Of a stretch of DNA of 64,000 nucleotides, positions 25,590-34,776 are shown piece by piece. Numbering within the stretch: position 1 is the stretch's first letter; each line of letters starts with the position of its first letter. The notes below the pieces were generated by a model. The model saw nothing but the letters and a program-made list of their open reading frames with translations, had not been told where the DNA came from and ran no database searches. The stretch is from Candidatus Woesearchaeota archaeon (GTDB lineage: Archaea > Nanobdellota > Nanobdellia > Woesearchaeales > GW2011-AR9), in the NCBI GenBank assembly GCA_945861715.1, contig CAMAVK010000001.1, positions 62,001-126,000 of the forward strand. Reading direction: 5' to 3'. The translations under genes and the position numbers were made by a program.

Positions 25590-25913
25590 TTACAAATCAT
25601 CTTCAATTGCTTTCAAATAACCTTTCTTACGCAAGAAATCAACTTCGGCCTTACCTTTATACTTATAGATAACGTCACCCTTATCTTCGCCACCTAATTC
25701 CCAAGGCAAAACGATAATAACATCATTTTCTCGAACCCATAACTCACGTCGAAGACGACCAGGAATACGACAAATTCTCTCCTTAGCATCCAAACAAAGA
25801 ACTCTCATCCGAGACCCACCAAGCCGTTGTTGCACAATACCAAGAACTTCCTTAGCCTGCGGAATACGAACACGAATAACTTGCTGTTCATCAGACGGAG
25901 GAAAATAAGCCAT
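25590..25913 (-). CDS. eif1A: Translation initiation factor aIF1A
   Basis: 107 residues, the usual size. The OB fold includes VRIPQAKEVLGIVQQRLGGS, RMRVLCLDAKERICRIPGR and LRRELWVRENDVIIVLPWE. It helps place initiator tRNA on the small subunit. The start at 25913 follows a TATA box (TTTATAAATAAA) by about 25 nt, so it is leaderless; longer in-frame starts lie upstream of the promoter and are rejected. Divergent from the PD-(D/E)XK nuclease gene. Confidence 0.95.
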   Translation of the reverse strand: MAYFPPSDEQQVIRVRIPQAKEVLGIVQQRLGGSRMRVLCLDAKERICRIPGRLRRELWVRENDVIIVLPWELGGEDKGDVIYKYKGKAEVDFLRKKGYLKAIEDDL

Positions 25914-26000
25914 AATAAAGCAAAGCCAGGGTTTATTTATAAACATTTGTCTAAACATCTTCATCGCAGTATTCAGCATTCAGGCCCTCAGCTCCACATG

Positions 26001-26021
26001 CCACTCCCGCACTAGTCAACC
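26001..26021 (+). promoter_or_regulatory. Repair-box copy 3 (upstream of PD-(D/E)XK nuclease)
   Basis: CCACTCCCGCACT-AGT-CAACC, 12 bp upstream of a TATATA box (about 26034-26039) serving the nuclease gene at 26080. It differs from copies 1 and 2 at two and one positions. It lies between divergent genes; the aIF1A promoter (about 25935-25945) is separate and further away. Confidence 0.8.
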
Positions 26022-26079
26022 CCACAAAAGCCATATATACCTCCGTTCTCAATTTTTAATCTATAAGAAAGAGGAACCT

Positions 26080-26913
26080 ATGGCCAAACGCGTTGAATCA
26101 CCATCATCCATTAACACATTCAAACAATGCCCTAGAAAATACTTCTATCAATACATCGCAAAACTCCCCACAAGCCCAAGTATCCACACTGTGCGTGGGA
26201 ATATTGCACATTCAACCCTAGAACACATTTATGACATCGACCAAACTCAATTAACCGAAGAAAACTTCTCACTCAAAATCAAAGAAGCAGCACAACGACT
26301 TCTCATAAACTTCTGGAAAGAATACAAACCAAAATTAGACCAACTCAAACTGAATCCCGATCAAGAACGATTTTATTTTGAAGAAACCATGATGATGATT
26401 TTGAATTGGAGTAACCACTTCATAAAAGACCTCACAAGTGAAATGCAAAACCGAAAATGCAGCATCCAAGAAGCCTACACCCTCCTCACCCCCATACGTG
26501 AGCAGGAATTCAAATCCGAAAAACTCAGCGTGCGAGGATTCGTTGATGCCATCCACAAACACGATAACGAAATTATGATCCTCGATTACAAAACCAACGC
26601 AAACTCCGATATCAAAGAAAGCATCATGCTCCAGTTAGGAATCTATTGTGTACTCTACCAAGAATTATACAATGTTATCCCGCAAAAAGTGGGCATCTTC
26701 TTCTTACGAGACAAAGCAAAAATAATGAACGTCGACCCAGAACTGCTCGTTATGGCAAAAAAGGAAATTGACTTCGTTCACTCCCAAACATCCGTAGGCG
26801 AAGACATAATTTTATACAACAGAAAAATCACCCCACTATGTAAATGGAGTTCAGGCCAATGTGACTTCTATGGAACCTGTAAACCCCACGACAAAATCTA
26901 CCAACCTAATTAA
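26080..26913 (+). CDS. PD-(D/E)XK nuclease with Fe-S cluster (RecB/Cas4-like)
   Basis: 277 residues. The N-terminal SSINTFKQCPRKYFYQYI carries the first cluster Cys. The nuclease core has RGNIAHSTLEHIY (His), VRGFVDAIHK (Asp) and the D-x-K motif ILDYKTN followed by QLGIYCVLYQ. Three more Cys at the C-terminus (CKWSSGQCDFYGTC) complete a 4Fe-4S site as in Cas4 and AddB. This predicts a single-strand-specific exonuclease in DNA end processing. No cas genes or CRISPR array are nearby, and the shared 21-bp box upstream links it to uvrA and hef. AGAGGA precedes the ATG. Confidence 0.9.
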   Translation: MAKRVESPSSINTFKQCPRKYFYQYIAKLPTSPSIHTVRGNIAHSTLEHIYDIDQTQLTEENFSLKIKEAAQRLLINFWKEYKPKLDQLKLNPDQERFYFEETMMMILNWSNHFIKDLTSEMQNRKCSIQEAYTLLTPIREQEFKSEKLSVRGFVDAIHKHDNEIMILDYKTNANSDIKESIMLQLGIYCVLYQELYNVIPQKVGIFFLRDKAKIMNVDPELLVMAKKEIDFVHSQTSVGEDIILYNRKITPLCKWSSGQCDFYGTCKPHDKIYQPN

Positions 26914-26935
26914 CAAAAAAATTCAACACAAAAAA

Positions 26936-27649
26936 TTATTTCCTTAAAAGATCTAACGCCATAACATACACACCAAAATGGCTTGGCATACGTTCATCAG
27001 GGCCAAGACGATTTCGAATGGATAAATTTGAAGGAACATCCAGAAAATGATATGACTCAAGATGCAAGGATATCATCTTCATACTAACTAAAGTATCAAA
27101 CCCCCTATCCTTTTGAATTTGATACATCCAAGGAGCAATCGTCCAAAAAGAAAAAACTTCCTCATTCTCATCCCCTAACCGTTCCATAAGAGAATCAGTA
27201 AAAACTTCTTCACGAAAGGCAGAAATAAAGTCATACGCAAACTGAGGAGTGACCGAGTTTTGAAGTTTCGAGTCCCACTCCTTCTTTAGAGCATCCTCTT
27301 CATCTATACTCAAATCACTAACCTCATTAGGCAATAGTGAAGACGGAGTACCCAACCTATACAAATGTGAAGGAACACGTGAACCCAACCGACGTCGTTC
27401 ATCAGAAGTAATTCCTAACTGATCAAGAAAGGCATCATGTGCATCAAAATGACGGTCAAGAGACTCATTGCCTCGAAACTCTCGTCGAAGTAACAGTGAC
27501 ATATCACCTAAGAGACCATAAACATTAAAGTCGTTCTTGGAACCATAATTTCCAAGTAATAACCGATAATCCAGAGCTGGATCCTCATTCATATATGATT
27601 GATCAAAAAAACAAGGCTCGAACAGTTTAAATTTGGAAATATCTAACAT
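26936..27649 (-). CDS. Hypothetical protein (237 aa)
   Basis: Not recognised. A soluble, largely helical protein with many Leu, Asp and Arg (for example LDQLGITSDERRRLGSRVPS and a C-terminal FGVYVMALDLLRK). No signal peptide, Cys pairs or nucleotide-binding motif. It converges with the nuclease gene and ends 23 bp from it. Confidence 0.6.
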   Translation of the reverse strand: MLDISKFKLFEPCFFDQSYMNEDPALDYRLLLGNYGSKNDFNVYGLLGDMSLLLRREFRGNESLDRHFDAHDAFLDQLGITSDERRRLGSRVPSHLYRLGTPSSLLPNEVSDLSIDEEDALKKEWDSKLQNSVTPQFAYDFISAFREEVFTDSLMERLGDENEEVFSFWTIAPWMYQIQKDRGFDTLVSMKMISLHLESYHFLDVPSNLSIRNRLGPDERMPSHFGVYVMALDLLRK

Positions 27650-27697
27650 AAAAAGAAGAAAATAAACCCATATTTAAAAGAACTCTTCAAAAAAAAT

Positions 27698-28579
27698 CTA
27701 ACCCGTCGCTGCCTGTAAACTCATTCGAATAATTTCTTGATACACTGGTACATTCTGCAGAACCCAGGTCTCAACACCAGCCCCTAAAAGCAACACCGCA
27801 AGACCAGCAACCAGTAAATAAATATTCATAGTAAACACATCATAAAATCGATCTGATGCAAACTCTTCCAAAATAACATCCTTAGATATAACCGAGCCCG
27901 CAATAGCCGCAAGAAAATACGAAATTGCTTCAATAATCATATGTGGGAACACAATAAGCATAATCAGCGAAAAATAAAAGATGACGCTTCCACCACTAAA
28001 TGCCGCTGCAGTCTTTGCTGTAAGTCCAAAAATCGTACCCCACACCGACGCATTCCACGAAATAAGAAATATCGCCCCATCTCCAGAAAGTAACGCAAGC
28101 ACAAAACACGCCATAAGCACCATGAAATTATTAGACAAGATTCCCCAAAACAAATTGGTATCCCAACCAAACGAAACCGCATGACCTGCAAAACCTTGTC
28201 CATATCTAAATTCTAACTGTTCTCGAAATAAACTATTTGCCTGAAGAGTAGGAAGCATCATCGTTCCAACAGCATACACCATCATAATTCCTAAAAATAA
28301 AAAGACATAAACACGTACTATGTTTAAATCATCTTTCCACAAAGATCGAAGACCAACTTTTTTCTCGACACTCTCCTTACGCTCTTCAATGGAAAAAATT
28401 TTATACAATTCCGGAAGAAGAAGCATCGATGTGATGGCAACCGCGGGAAGCGCCGGATCTCCCGGAAATAAAATAGACCCAACCACTAAACCAATAATAG
28501 TATAAATAACACCTAAAATAAACGCATACCTTCCTTTATTCTCAAGCCAATCTTCAGGAAAAATATGTTCAAGCACCAT
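27698..28579 (-). CDS. SpoIIM/DUF95-like membrane protein
   Basis: 293 residues with about six transmembrane helices. The motifs NNFMVLMACFVLALLSGDGA and FPHMIIEAISYFLAAIAGS match the family named after Bacillus stage II sporulation protein M, which is widespread in archaea and unrelated to sporulation there. A cytoplasmic loop rich in Lys/Glu (EERKESVEKK) follows the second helix. Role unknown, presumably membrane remodelling or transport. Confidence 0.82.
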   Translation of the reverse strand: MVLEHIFPEDWLENKGRYAFILGVIYTIIGLVVGSILFPGDPALPAVAITSMLLLPELYKIFSIEERKESVEKKVGLRSLWKDDLNIVRVYVFLFLGIMMVYAVGTMMLPTLQANSLFREQLEFRYGQGFAGHAVSFGWDTNLFWGILSNNFMVLMACFVLALLSGDGAIFLISWNASVWGTIFGLTAKTAAAFSGGSVIFYFSLIMLIVFPHMIIEAISYFLAAIAGSVISKDVILEEFASDRFYDVFTMNIYLLVAGLAVLLLGAGVETWVLQNVPVYQEIIRMSLQAATG

Positions 28580-28715
28580 CAGTCATTCCTCGTATAAACA
28601 AACGCAACATCACGCATTCAAAACCAAGATGTAAACTTGCCTTTATATATTTTGTGACCATCCTATCCAAACCGATACAAGCAACCTTTATATAATCAAA
28701 AAAATTAATATTCAT

Positions 28716-30053
28716 GTGGTAAAAAGGATAAAAAGAAGCAAATTGAACAACCAAAATTCAAGCCACAAATCAAATACAAGTAATAAAAAAAAATCCAAAT
28801 TATCAAAATTTTTCTCAAAACTAGGTCCAGGCTTCATCACCGGTGCCTCTGATGATGACCCATCTGGAATAGCAACCTACTCACAAACAGGAGCAATGTT
28901 TGGCTACAACCAACTCTGGACCGCACTGTTTTCATTTCCCTTCATGACTGCAATACAAGAAATGTGTGGCCGCATCGGCATAGTAACCGGAAAGGGTTTA
29001 GCAGGTGTTATAAAAGAAAATTTTTCTAAAAAAATACTATATTTCTGCGTCTCCTTACTTGTCATTGCAAACATTATCAATATCGGAGCAGACCTTGGAG
29101 CAATGGCAAGCGCAACCAAACTCATTATTGACATTGATTTTGGTGCTGCACTACTAATTATTACCATGCTAACCGTAGTTCTACAAGTATTTGTGCCCTA
29201 TCACTGGTACGCAAAAATTCTCAAATATTTAACCTTCTCCCTGCTCTCATACATCGTAGTCGCATTTATCATCCATCTCAACTGGAGTTCAATTTTAATA
29301 AGCACATTCATACCACACATAATCCTAACTAAACAATATTTCATCAACATTGTAGCCATTCTTGGAACAACTATTAGCCCATATTTATTCTTCTGGCAAG
29401 CAAGCGAAGAAGTTGAAGAAGAAGTTGAAAAAAAAGAAATCCGCAGTATGGGAGCGGGCATTCCTAAATTTACAGACCAAGATCTAAAAGACTTAAAAAC
29501 GGACACAGTATTTGGAATGTTTTTCTCAAATCTAGTAATGTTCTTTATCATTATAACTGTAGCAGGGACAGTAGGAGTTGCAGGCATCTCTCATATCGAT
29601 ACCGCTGACCAAGCAGCCTTAGCACTCAAACCTTTAGCTGGGGATTTCGCATTCCTCCTCTTCGCAATAGGAATCATTGGAACTGGCCTACTTGCAATTC
29701 CAATACTCGCAGGTTCCGCATCCTATGCTCTCTCCGAAACCCTTGGACTTCGTGAAGGCTTATACCTTAAATTCAAACGTGCTCACGGATTCTATGGAAT
29801 AATAGCAATATCAACCATTCTTGGACTTTTAATTAATTTAATTTCAATCCCGCCATTTAAAATGCTTTATTATGCAGCAATAATCAATGGAATATGTGCG
29901 CCACCATTACTCTTTATCATCATGAAAATATCAAATAACAAAAAAATAATGGGTGAGCATAGTAACACTAAATGGTCAAATATTTTGGGTTGGACAATCA
30001 CCGCCATAATGAGTATTGCCAGCGTCGTTCTCTTAGTATCACTTCTCTATTAA
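28716..30053 (+). CDS. NRAMP-superfamily metal ion transporter
   Basis: 445 residues with about eleven transmembrane helices. The N-terminus LGPGFITGASDDDPSGIAT replaces the DPGN metal-binding motif of classical NRAMP, and no MPH motif is visible in the sixth helix. These features are known from NRAMP-related Mg-type transporters, so specificity for Fe/Mn should not be assumed. A polar Glu-rich loop (EEVEEEVEKKEIR) and a basic N-terminal extension are present. GTG start at 28716, about 25 nt after TATA-like TTTATATAATC. Confidence 0.88.
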   Translation: MVKRIKRSKLNNQNSSHKSNTSNKKKSKLSKFFSKLGPGFITGASDDDPSGIATYSQTGAMFGYNQLWTALFSFPFMTAIQEMCGRIGIVTGKGLAGVIKENFSKKILYFCVSLLVIANIINIGADLGAMASATKLIIDIDFGAALLIITMLTVVLQVFVPYHWYAKILKYLTFSLLSYIVVAFIIHLNWSSILISTFIPHIILTKQYFINIVAILGTTISPYLFFWQASEEVEEEVEKKEIRSMGAGIPKFTDQDLKDLKTDTVFGMFFSNLVMFFIIITVAGTVGVAGISHIDTADQAALALKPLAGDFAFLLFAIGIIGTGLLAIPILAGSASYALSETLGLREGLYLKFKRAHGFYGIIAISTILGLLINLISIPPFKMLYYAAIINGICAPPLLFIIMKISNNKKIMGEHSNTKWSNILGWTITAIMSIASVVLLVSLLY

Positions 30054-30185
30054 CTTACTAAACACAAACATCCAAAATAAAATGGCCTAACCAATCCATC
30101 GAACACAAACTCCAAAATAGTATATACCTTGCCCTATAATATCTATAGCACACTCATAAATACCCACACACCAAATAAAATATAC

Positions 30186-30890
30186 ATGGTTTTACTACCA
30201 GGGGCCTACACCTACATTGGCATAGATGAAACGTGTCTCAGTATTGGACATGGCGGCCTCATTGTCACAGCAGCCATCACAAATAACCATTCTCTGGCAT
30301 CATCTCGCGGATACCGCAGTCTTGAAAAATCAAAAGACATCTTGCGAAAAGCCCAAGCTCTATCTATTACGGGCGGCCTTGATCCTAAAAAGATTCCCCC
30401 ATTTCCGCCCTTAGATGAGATGCACAGTTGCGGTTTAGACAACTTCGCTTGGATGCGTGCGCGCTATGGTGGACGATTTTCTCGTCAAGAAATAGAACAT
30501 GCCTCCATTGCTCACCTTGTAAGCAACCTAAATATTAAAGCTAAAAATACCATCCTCCTAATCGACTCATTTCACGGAAGAACACATGAAACAGTTGACA
30601 TCATTTGCAATTACCTTAATCGCTCAGGAATCAAACTCCCAAAAAACCAAGTCGAGTGTCATGGAGAGGGTGATCGTTCAATCCCCATCATAAATTATGC
30701 TGACATCCTTGCATTTCAAATCGGTGTATCAATAAACCTCCGATATCGTATTCACACAAAAAACGCATTAGACTTTGAAGTTATGCCCCACCAAATACCA
30801 TATGACGAACACCGCATCGCAAGTTCTATAACCAATGAAAACCGAAATTATCTAGACACAATATATAATCCTAAAAGCAAACAGAAATAA
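30186..30890 (+). CDS. RNase H-fold-like protein (hypothetical nuclease)
   Basis: 234 residues from ATG 30186; an upstream in-frame start at 30129 would lie before the TATA-like AAAATATAC. The N-terminal strand YIGIDETCLSIGHGGLIVTA puts an Asp-Glu pair in the position used by RNase HII and DUF3800 proteins. Further acidic strands follow in ILLIDSFHG and NYADILAFQIG. This spacing (DE...D...D) fits an RNase H-like fold with two-metal catalysis. It is not a standard RNase HII, so the assignment is by pattern only. Confidence 0.55.
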   Translation: MVLLPGAYTYIGIDETCLSIGHGGLIVTAAITNNHSLASSRGYRSLEKSKDILRKAQALSITGGLDPKKIPPFPPLDEMHSCGLDNFAWMRARYGGRFSRQEIEHASIAHLVSNLNIKAKNTILLIDSFHGRTHETVDIICNYLNRSGIKLPKNQVECHGEGDRSIPIINYADILAFQIGVSINLRYRIHTKNALDFEVMPHQIPYDEHRIASSITNENRNYLDTIYNPKSKQK

Positions 30891-30945
30891 ACAAAGCAAA
30901 AAACAACGCTTAAAAAATAAACATTTGCATACATCCCACAAATCC

Positions 30946-31587
30946 ATGACAACAAAAGAAAAAATAGTCGCAGCAAAAGAAAGATTACTTGAATCCTTCA
31001 AAAATAAAACAACCGAACTCCCATCACATTCAACCGACTCTCGTCTCCCAAATGGCCAACGATGGACATCCGGTTTTCCAGTCCTAGACCTTGGAATAAA
31101 ACCAGAAATGGATCTCGCATCATGGCAATTAGAAATCATTACAGAAAACAAAATATCCGCAAAATATACACTCAAACAACTAATAAACCTCGGCATCAAA
31201 ACATACACCAATGATTTTCACTGTGTTACCACTTGGAGTAAAAAAGATGTCATATGGACAGGCATACCATTTGAAAAAATCACCAGCCTCATAAATCCTA
31301 ACCCAAAATGGACTCACCTTATCCAACATGGCGCAGACGGATATAGTACCAACGTCCCCCGTGAAGACCTAGAAAACAAAGGAGTGTTCCTTGCCTTTGA
31401 GTTAGATCACAAACCAATCCCAAAAGAACATGGCTATATCCGGCTTATCATTCCCCATTTATACGCATGGAAAACAAGTAAATTTCTAATCAAACTCGAA
31501 TTCACAAATAGAGACAAACCAGGATTTTGGGAAACGCGAGGATACCACAATCGAGGTGACGCATTCAAAGAAGAGAGATACTCATAA
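30946..31587 (+). CDS. Sulfite oxidase-like molybdopterin-binding protein
   Basis: 213 residues matching the oxidoreductase molybdopterin-binding domain: DFHCVTTWSKKDVIWTGI with the Cys that ligates Mo, HGADGYSTNV, KEHGYIRLIIPHLYAWK (K contact) and the terminal GFWETRGYHNRGDAF-x-EERY. The N-terminal ~40 residues lack a Tat signal, so the protein is probably cytoplasmic. Start by ATG at 30946. The 31591 gene follows after 3 bp and is likely co-transcribed. Whether this organism makes molybdenum cofactor cannot be seen here. Confidence 0.85.
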   Translation: MTTKEKIVAAKERLLESFKNKTTELPSHSTDSRLPNGQRWTSGFPVLDLGIKPEMDLASWQLEIITENKISAKYTLKQLINLGIKTYTNDFHCVTTWSKKDVIWTGIPFEKITSLINPNPKWTHLIQHGADGYSTNVPREDLENKGVFLAFELDHKPIPKEHGYIRLIIPHLYAWKTSKFLIKLEFTNRDKPGFWETRGYHNRGDAFKEERYS

Positions 31588-31590
31588 CAC

Positions 31591-32190
31591 ATGCCAACAT
31601 ACACTACATATAGTCTCAACCAACATCCAGAACACACTGCAAAAATACTAGAAAGTATTCCTAAAACATGGTCCTACATCAACTCGCTTCTCTTCGCTCC
31701 TAAAGAACTCTACCGTACAGGAAAGGTCGCTTATAATTCACGTTTAAAATTAAGTTGCAACTATCTATTCTCTCCACTAATAATTGCTTCTCTCGATGAT
31801 TCTTTTGAAGAACACGATCCATCAACCCCACAACCAGACTACTACAAAGAACCCAATTTAATTGGTATAATCCATGAACACCTCATGCCAAGTAGTATCG
31901 AATACATTGAAGCTGGAAGAAACCCTTTAAACTTTGAAATTGCCAAAAACATCCTGACCCCCTACATCAGAATGGGATATAAAGGAACAACTGAATGCAT
32001 CCTAGGTGATGACACCCCCAGAGCGAAAATAGAGATAAATCATTACACCAAGACCATAGACCTGATTGTATATACCGAACATCGTGGCCAAGAAAGACTT
32101 ATTGAACAAATTGAAAGAACAATCAAAAAACTCGATTTAAAAAGCCGTGGAGCAAGAACCATCACATTTCCAACCCCTATCTCCTCTTAA
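31591..32190 (+). CDS. Hypothetical protein downstream of Mo-protein
   Basis: 199 residues, not recognised, no signal peptide. It contains YYKEPNLIGIIHEHLMPSSI and a basic C-terminal helix (IEQIERTIKKLDLKSRGART). The 3-bp gap to the molybdopterin-binding protein indicates an operon, so a role with that enzyme is possible. Confidence 0.65.
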   Translation: MPTYTTYSLNQHPEHTAKILESIPKTWSYINSLLFAPKELYRTGKVAYNSRLKLSCNYLFSPLIIASLDDSFEEHDPSTPQPDYYKEPNLIGIIHEHLMPSSIEYIEAGRNPLNFEIAKNILTPYIRMGYKGTTECILGDDTPRAKIEINHYTKTIDLIVYTEHRGQERLIEQIERTIKKLDLKSRGARTITFPTPISS

Positions 32191-32226
32191 GACTTTGAGA
32201 TTCCAATTTAAAAAAAATTAACAATC

Positions 32227-33213
32227 CTAAACAATAATTCTCTTTCTCCCACGCCACAAAAAATACGCCAGCACACCTAAAAACAACACGAGTACAGCTG
32301 CTCCAACATAAGAACCCCAAGAAGATACCAATAATCCTCGTTGAATCGAATAAAAATATTCCTTTGTTCCCAGTGCATCAAACGAATTAACCAACGCTGT
32401 CCCACCAAATAGCACAAGCACTAATCCAAACAAAACAAAGAGAATTGAAGAAACGAAACTTGAGAGAGGAACACTATAACCAAAAATACGAACGCTTCGA
32501 TTAAACGAATTCAGACGCTCAGAAAAAGAATCATAGAAAAACGACAACACAAATAGCGGAACCAAATTTCCCAATGCATAAAAAAATAACAACAACGCAG
32601 CATAATACACATTATGCAACAACGCTCCGATAGCCAATATCCCAGACAAAAAAGGTCCTAGACAAGCCGACCAACCTAACGCAAATGTACAACCAAATAG
32701 AAATACTCCCACCACATCATGTGAAAACCGTGTATGAAAAGAAAACAGAGACGAAAATCCTTTCCCAAAAAAAATCATCGCTCCCGTCAATATCAAAAAT
32801 AACCCAGCAATACGCGGTAAAACTGTACCCTGAATAGCGGTGATAGTTTGCTCACCTAAAAATCCCGCAACAATACCCATTCCAACAAAAACAAAAGCAA
32901 ACCCAAAAAAGAAAACCAGCGTCATCAAAGTGATATTAGACTTCTCCTTAAACGTATACGCAAAATAGGCAGGAAGAAGCGGCAAAATACATGGAGACAA
33001 TATACCAAGTATCCCAGCAAAAAAAGCCATAAAAAAAGTCATTTGCAACATATTCGATTGAGCTAGCTGTAAATTATATTCTTGAATCTTCAGCAGCGCC
33101 GGTGGAAGTTCCGCTAACATTGAAAAAGAAAACAAACAAAGAACAAACAAAAAAAATAAGGCAAGGCCAAACAAACTCTTACCCTCTTTTCCTGATCTCT
33201 GATTTGCTTTCAT
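32227..33213 (-). CDS. CcdA/DsbD-type thiol electron transporter
   Basis: 328 residues. An N-terminal hydrophobic segment is followed by six core helices with the paired Cys motifs LSPCILPLLPAYFAY (about 75) and GWSACLGPFLSGIL (about 180), then a two-helix tail. CcdA/DsbD proteins carry reducing equivalents across the membrane to exported thioredoxin-like proteins. The triple-thioredoxin gene lies 35 bp upstream on the same strand, a natural partner. There are no cytochrome c genes in the window. Confidence 0.92.
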   Translation of the reverse strand: MKANQRSGKEGKSLFGLALFFLFVLCLFSFSMLAELPPALLKIQEYNLQLAQSNMLQMTFFMAFFAGILGILSPCILPLLPAYFAYTFKEKSNITLMTLVFFFGFAFVFVGMGIVAGFLGEQTITAIQGTVLPRIAGLFLILTGAMIFFGKGFSSLFSFHTRFSHDVVGVFLFGCTFALGWSACLGPFLSGILAIGALLHNVYYAALLLFFYALGNLVPLFVLSFFYDSFSERLNSFNRSVRIFGYSVPLSSFVSSILFVLFGLVLVLFGGTALVNSFDALGTKEYFYSIQRGLLVSSWGSYVGAAVLVLFLGVLAYFLWRGRKRIIV

Positions 33214-33248
33214 GTATCTATTAAATTTAATATCATCCCAGTCTTAAT

Positions 33249-34391
33249 CTATTGAACTGATTCCGAGCTATCAACGGGTGATGGTATCACAATTTTTCCA
33301 CTCTCTAAATCCATGAAGGGCGAACTAAATACTTCTAATTTTCGCAAAATATACGTCCCATCATCTTCAATAGAACCAACACCCTGCCAACTCTGCGCAA
33401 GATTAGGATATTTATCCATGCCCCCAAACAACAAAATAGTGGGAACCCGTGTGATTTTATACAAATCAATCAACTTCTTTCCCTCAACAGACGAAACATC
33501 AACTTGTTTCGTTTCTTTTGTTTTCACACCAAGTTGAGCCAGGATTGCTGAATTAATTTTAGTCGCATTATAGCACGTAGTGCAAGAGGAATCTCCTAAC
33601 ACAGTCATCGAAACAACACCTTCAATCTCTCGGGATGTCAAATTATAATAAGGTGGATTCAAATTTCGCATCACATACATCCCATCCTTTTCAACCGTTC
33701 CAACAAGAGGCCACACCTCTGTGATCATCGGATAAGTAGCCGCTTCAGAATCAAAAACAAGAGTAGGAACAGCATCAATATGATATGTAGAAATTAACTT
33801 TAACGCTTCAGGATCTAAACTATCATATTCATGTATTTCTTTTATAGTAAGGGTGGATTTCAACTGAGAAAGTAATGGAGTGAGATCATAACAATCTGTA
33901 CAATCCTTCTTAGTAATAACATTCAACACCACTAACCCACGTACATCAGAAGTCTGAGCATCAACATACGGTGGGATAGGGGACTCAATCACAAACGCAT
34001 CACCATGATCATTACCAGCTTGAGCAAGAAACGCCGAGATAGAAGAAGACTTGGACACTTCTCCTGTCACAATAACCGCAGGTATTTTAGCAATATTATA
34101 CTTTAAAACCATTGCCTTGCCTTCAACAGAATCAAACTCAATCTTCTTCTCAGAAGTCACATTAGCATCTTTAAACTGAGCAATAATCGCTTTCGTGTCA
34201 AAACATTCACTACATGTTGAAGCTCCAAGAGTAACCAATTGAATTTTAGCAGGAATAGCTGCTAATGTAGCTTTCTCTTGTGAAGAACTAACCACCCCTG
34301 ATAAAGTTGTAAGTAATATCACATTAACTAACAGAACCACTCCAACAAGAGCGGATAGAAATATAATCAATTTTATTTTTGTTGTTGCCAT
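33249..34391 (-). CDS. Membrane-anchored protein with three thioredoxin-like domains
   Basis: 380 residues. An N-terminal transmembrane helix (about 8-28) is followed by three thioredoxin-like repeats, each with a CxxC and a later cis-Pro: CSEC...KIPAVIV, CTDC...AVPTLVF and CTTC...RVPTILLF. All three keep both Cys. Exported and upstream of CcdA, it likely receives electrons from it and reduces or isomerises extracytoplasmic disulfides. A GTG at 34397 also opens the frame; the ATG at 34391 is preferred. Confidence 0.85.
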   Translation of the reverse strand: MATTKIKLIIFLSALVGVVLLVNVILLTTLSGVVSSSQEKATLAAIPAKIQLVTLGASTCSECFDTKAIIAQFKDANVTSEKKIEFDSVEGKAMVLKYNIAKIPAVIVTGEVSKSSSISAFLAQAGNDHGDAFVIESPIPPYVDAQTSDVRGLVVLNVITKKDCTDCYDLTPLLSQLKSTLTIKEIHEYDSLDPEALKLISTYHIDAVPTLVFDSEAATYPMITEVWPLVGTVEKDGMYVMRNLNPPYYNLTSREIEGVVSMTVLGDSSCTTCYNATKINSAILAQLGVKTKETKQVDVSSVEGKKLIDLYKITRVPTILLFGGMDKYPNLAQSWQGVGSIEDDGTYILRKLEVFSSPFMDLESGKIVIPSPVDSSESVQ

Positions 34392-34453
34392 AACCACACA
34401 CCATATATTTTTGAAAACTAAATTAAATTAAAAAAGAAAAAACCACCAAGAAT

Positions 34454-34672
34454 CTAACAGCCACCAACCATCTGAGGAAGACCACCTGCAGCACTAGGAA
34501 CTCCAGCGCCTCCGCTAGCAGCCCCACCAGCAGCAACCGGAGACGGCGACCCAACCGCCTTAAGACCAGAGGTAGAGACTTTATCTTGAATTGTATACAA
34601 CTGAAACGCCTGCACTGCTGAAATGATCACAAGCACACCTAAAATAATTGAAATTACTATTTTTTGATCCAT
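34454..34672 (-). CDS. Small membrane protein ending in LPQMVGGC
   Basis: 72 residues. One transmembrane helix (about 5-24) is followed by a flexible Ala/Gly/Ser/Pro-rich tail (SGGAGVPSAAGG) that ends LPQMVGGC. The neighbouring 298-residue protein ends LPGMVGGC, so the C-terminal octapeptide is shared. GGAGGAT lies 6 nt before the ATG. Its role is unknown; the placement between the triple-thioredoxin and the Cys/His-rich protein suggests thiol or metal chemistry. Confidence 0.75.
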   Translation of the reverse strand: MDQKIVISIILGVLVIISAVQAFQLYTIQDKVSTSGLKAVGSPSPVAAGGAASGGAGVPSAAGGLPQMVGGC

Positions 34673-34776
34673 TTTTATCCTCCACGAAACGATTTAAATT
34701 AAACTTGAACACCTTTAACTAAATTCAACGACTGAAAATAAATAAAAACAAATACACATGACAATAAAATGTGCAA

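Noticed and set aside
26080-26913. Cas4
   Set aside because: The nuclease has the Cas4-type Fe-S layout, but there is no CRISPR context and its promoter groups it with repair genes.
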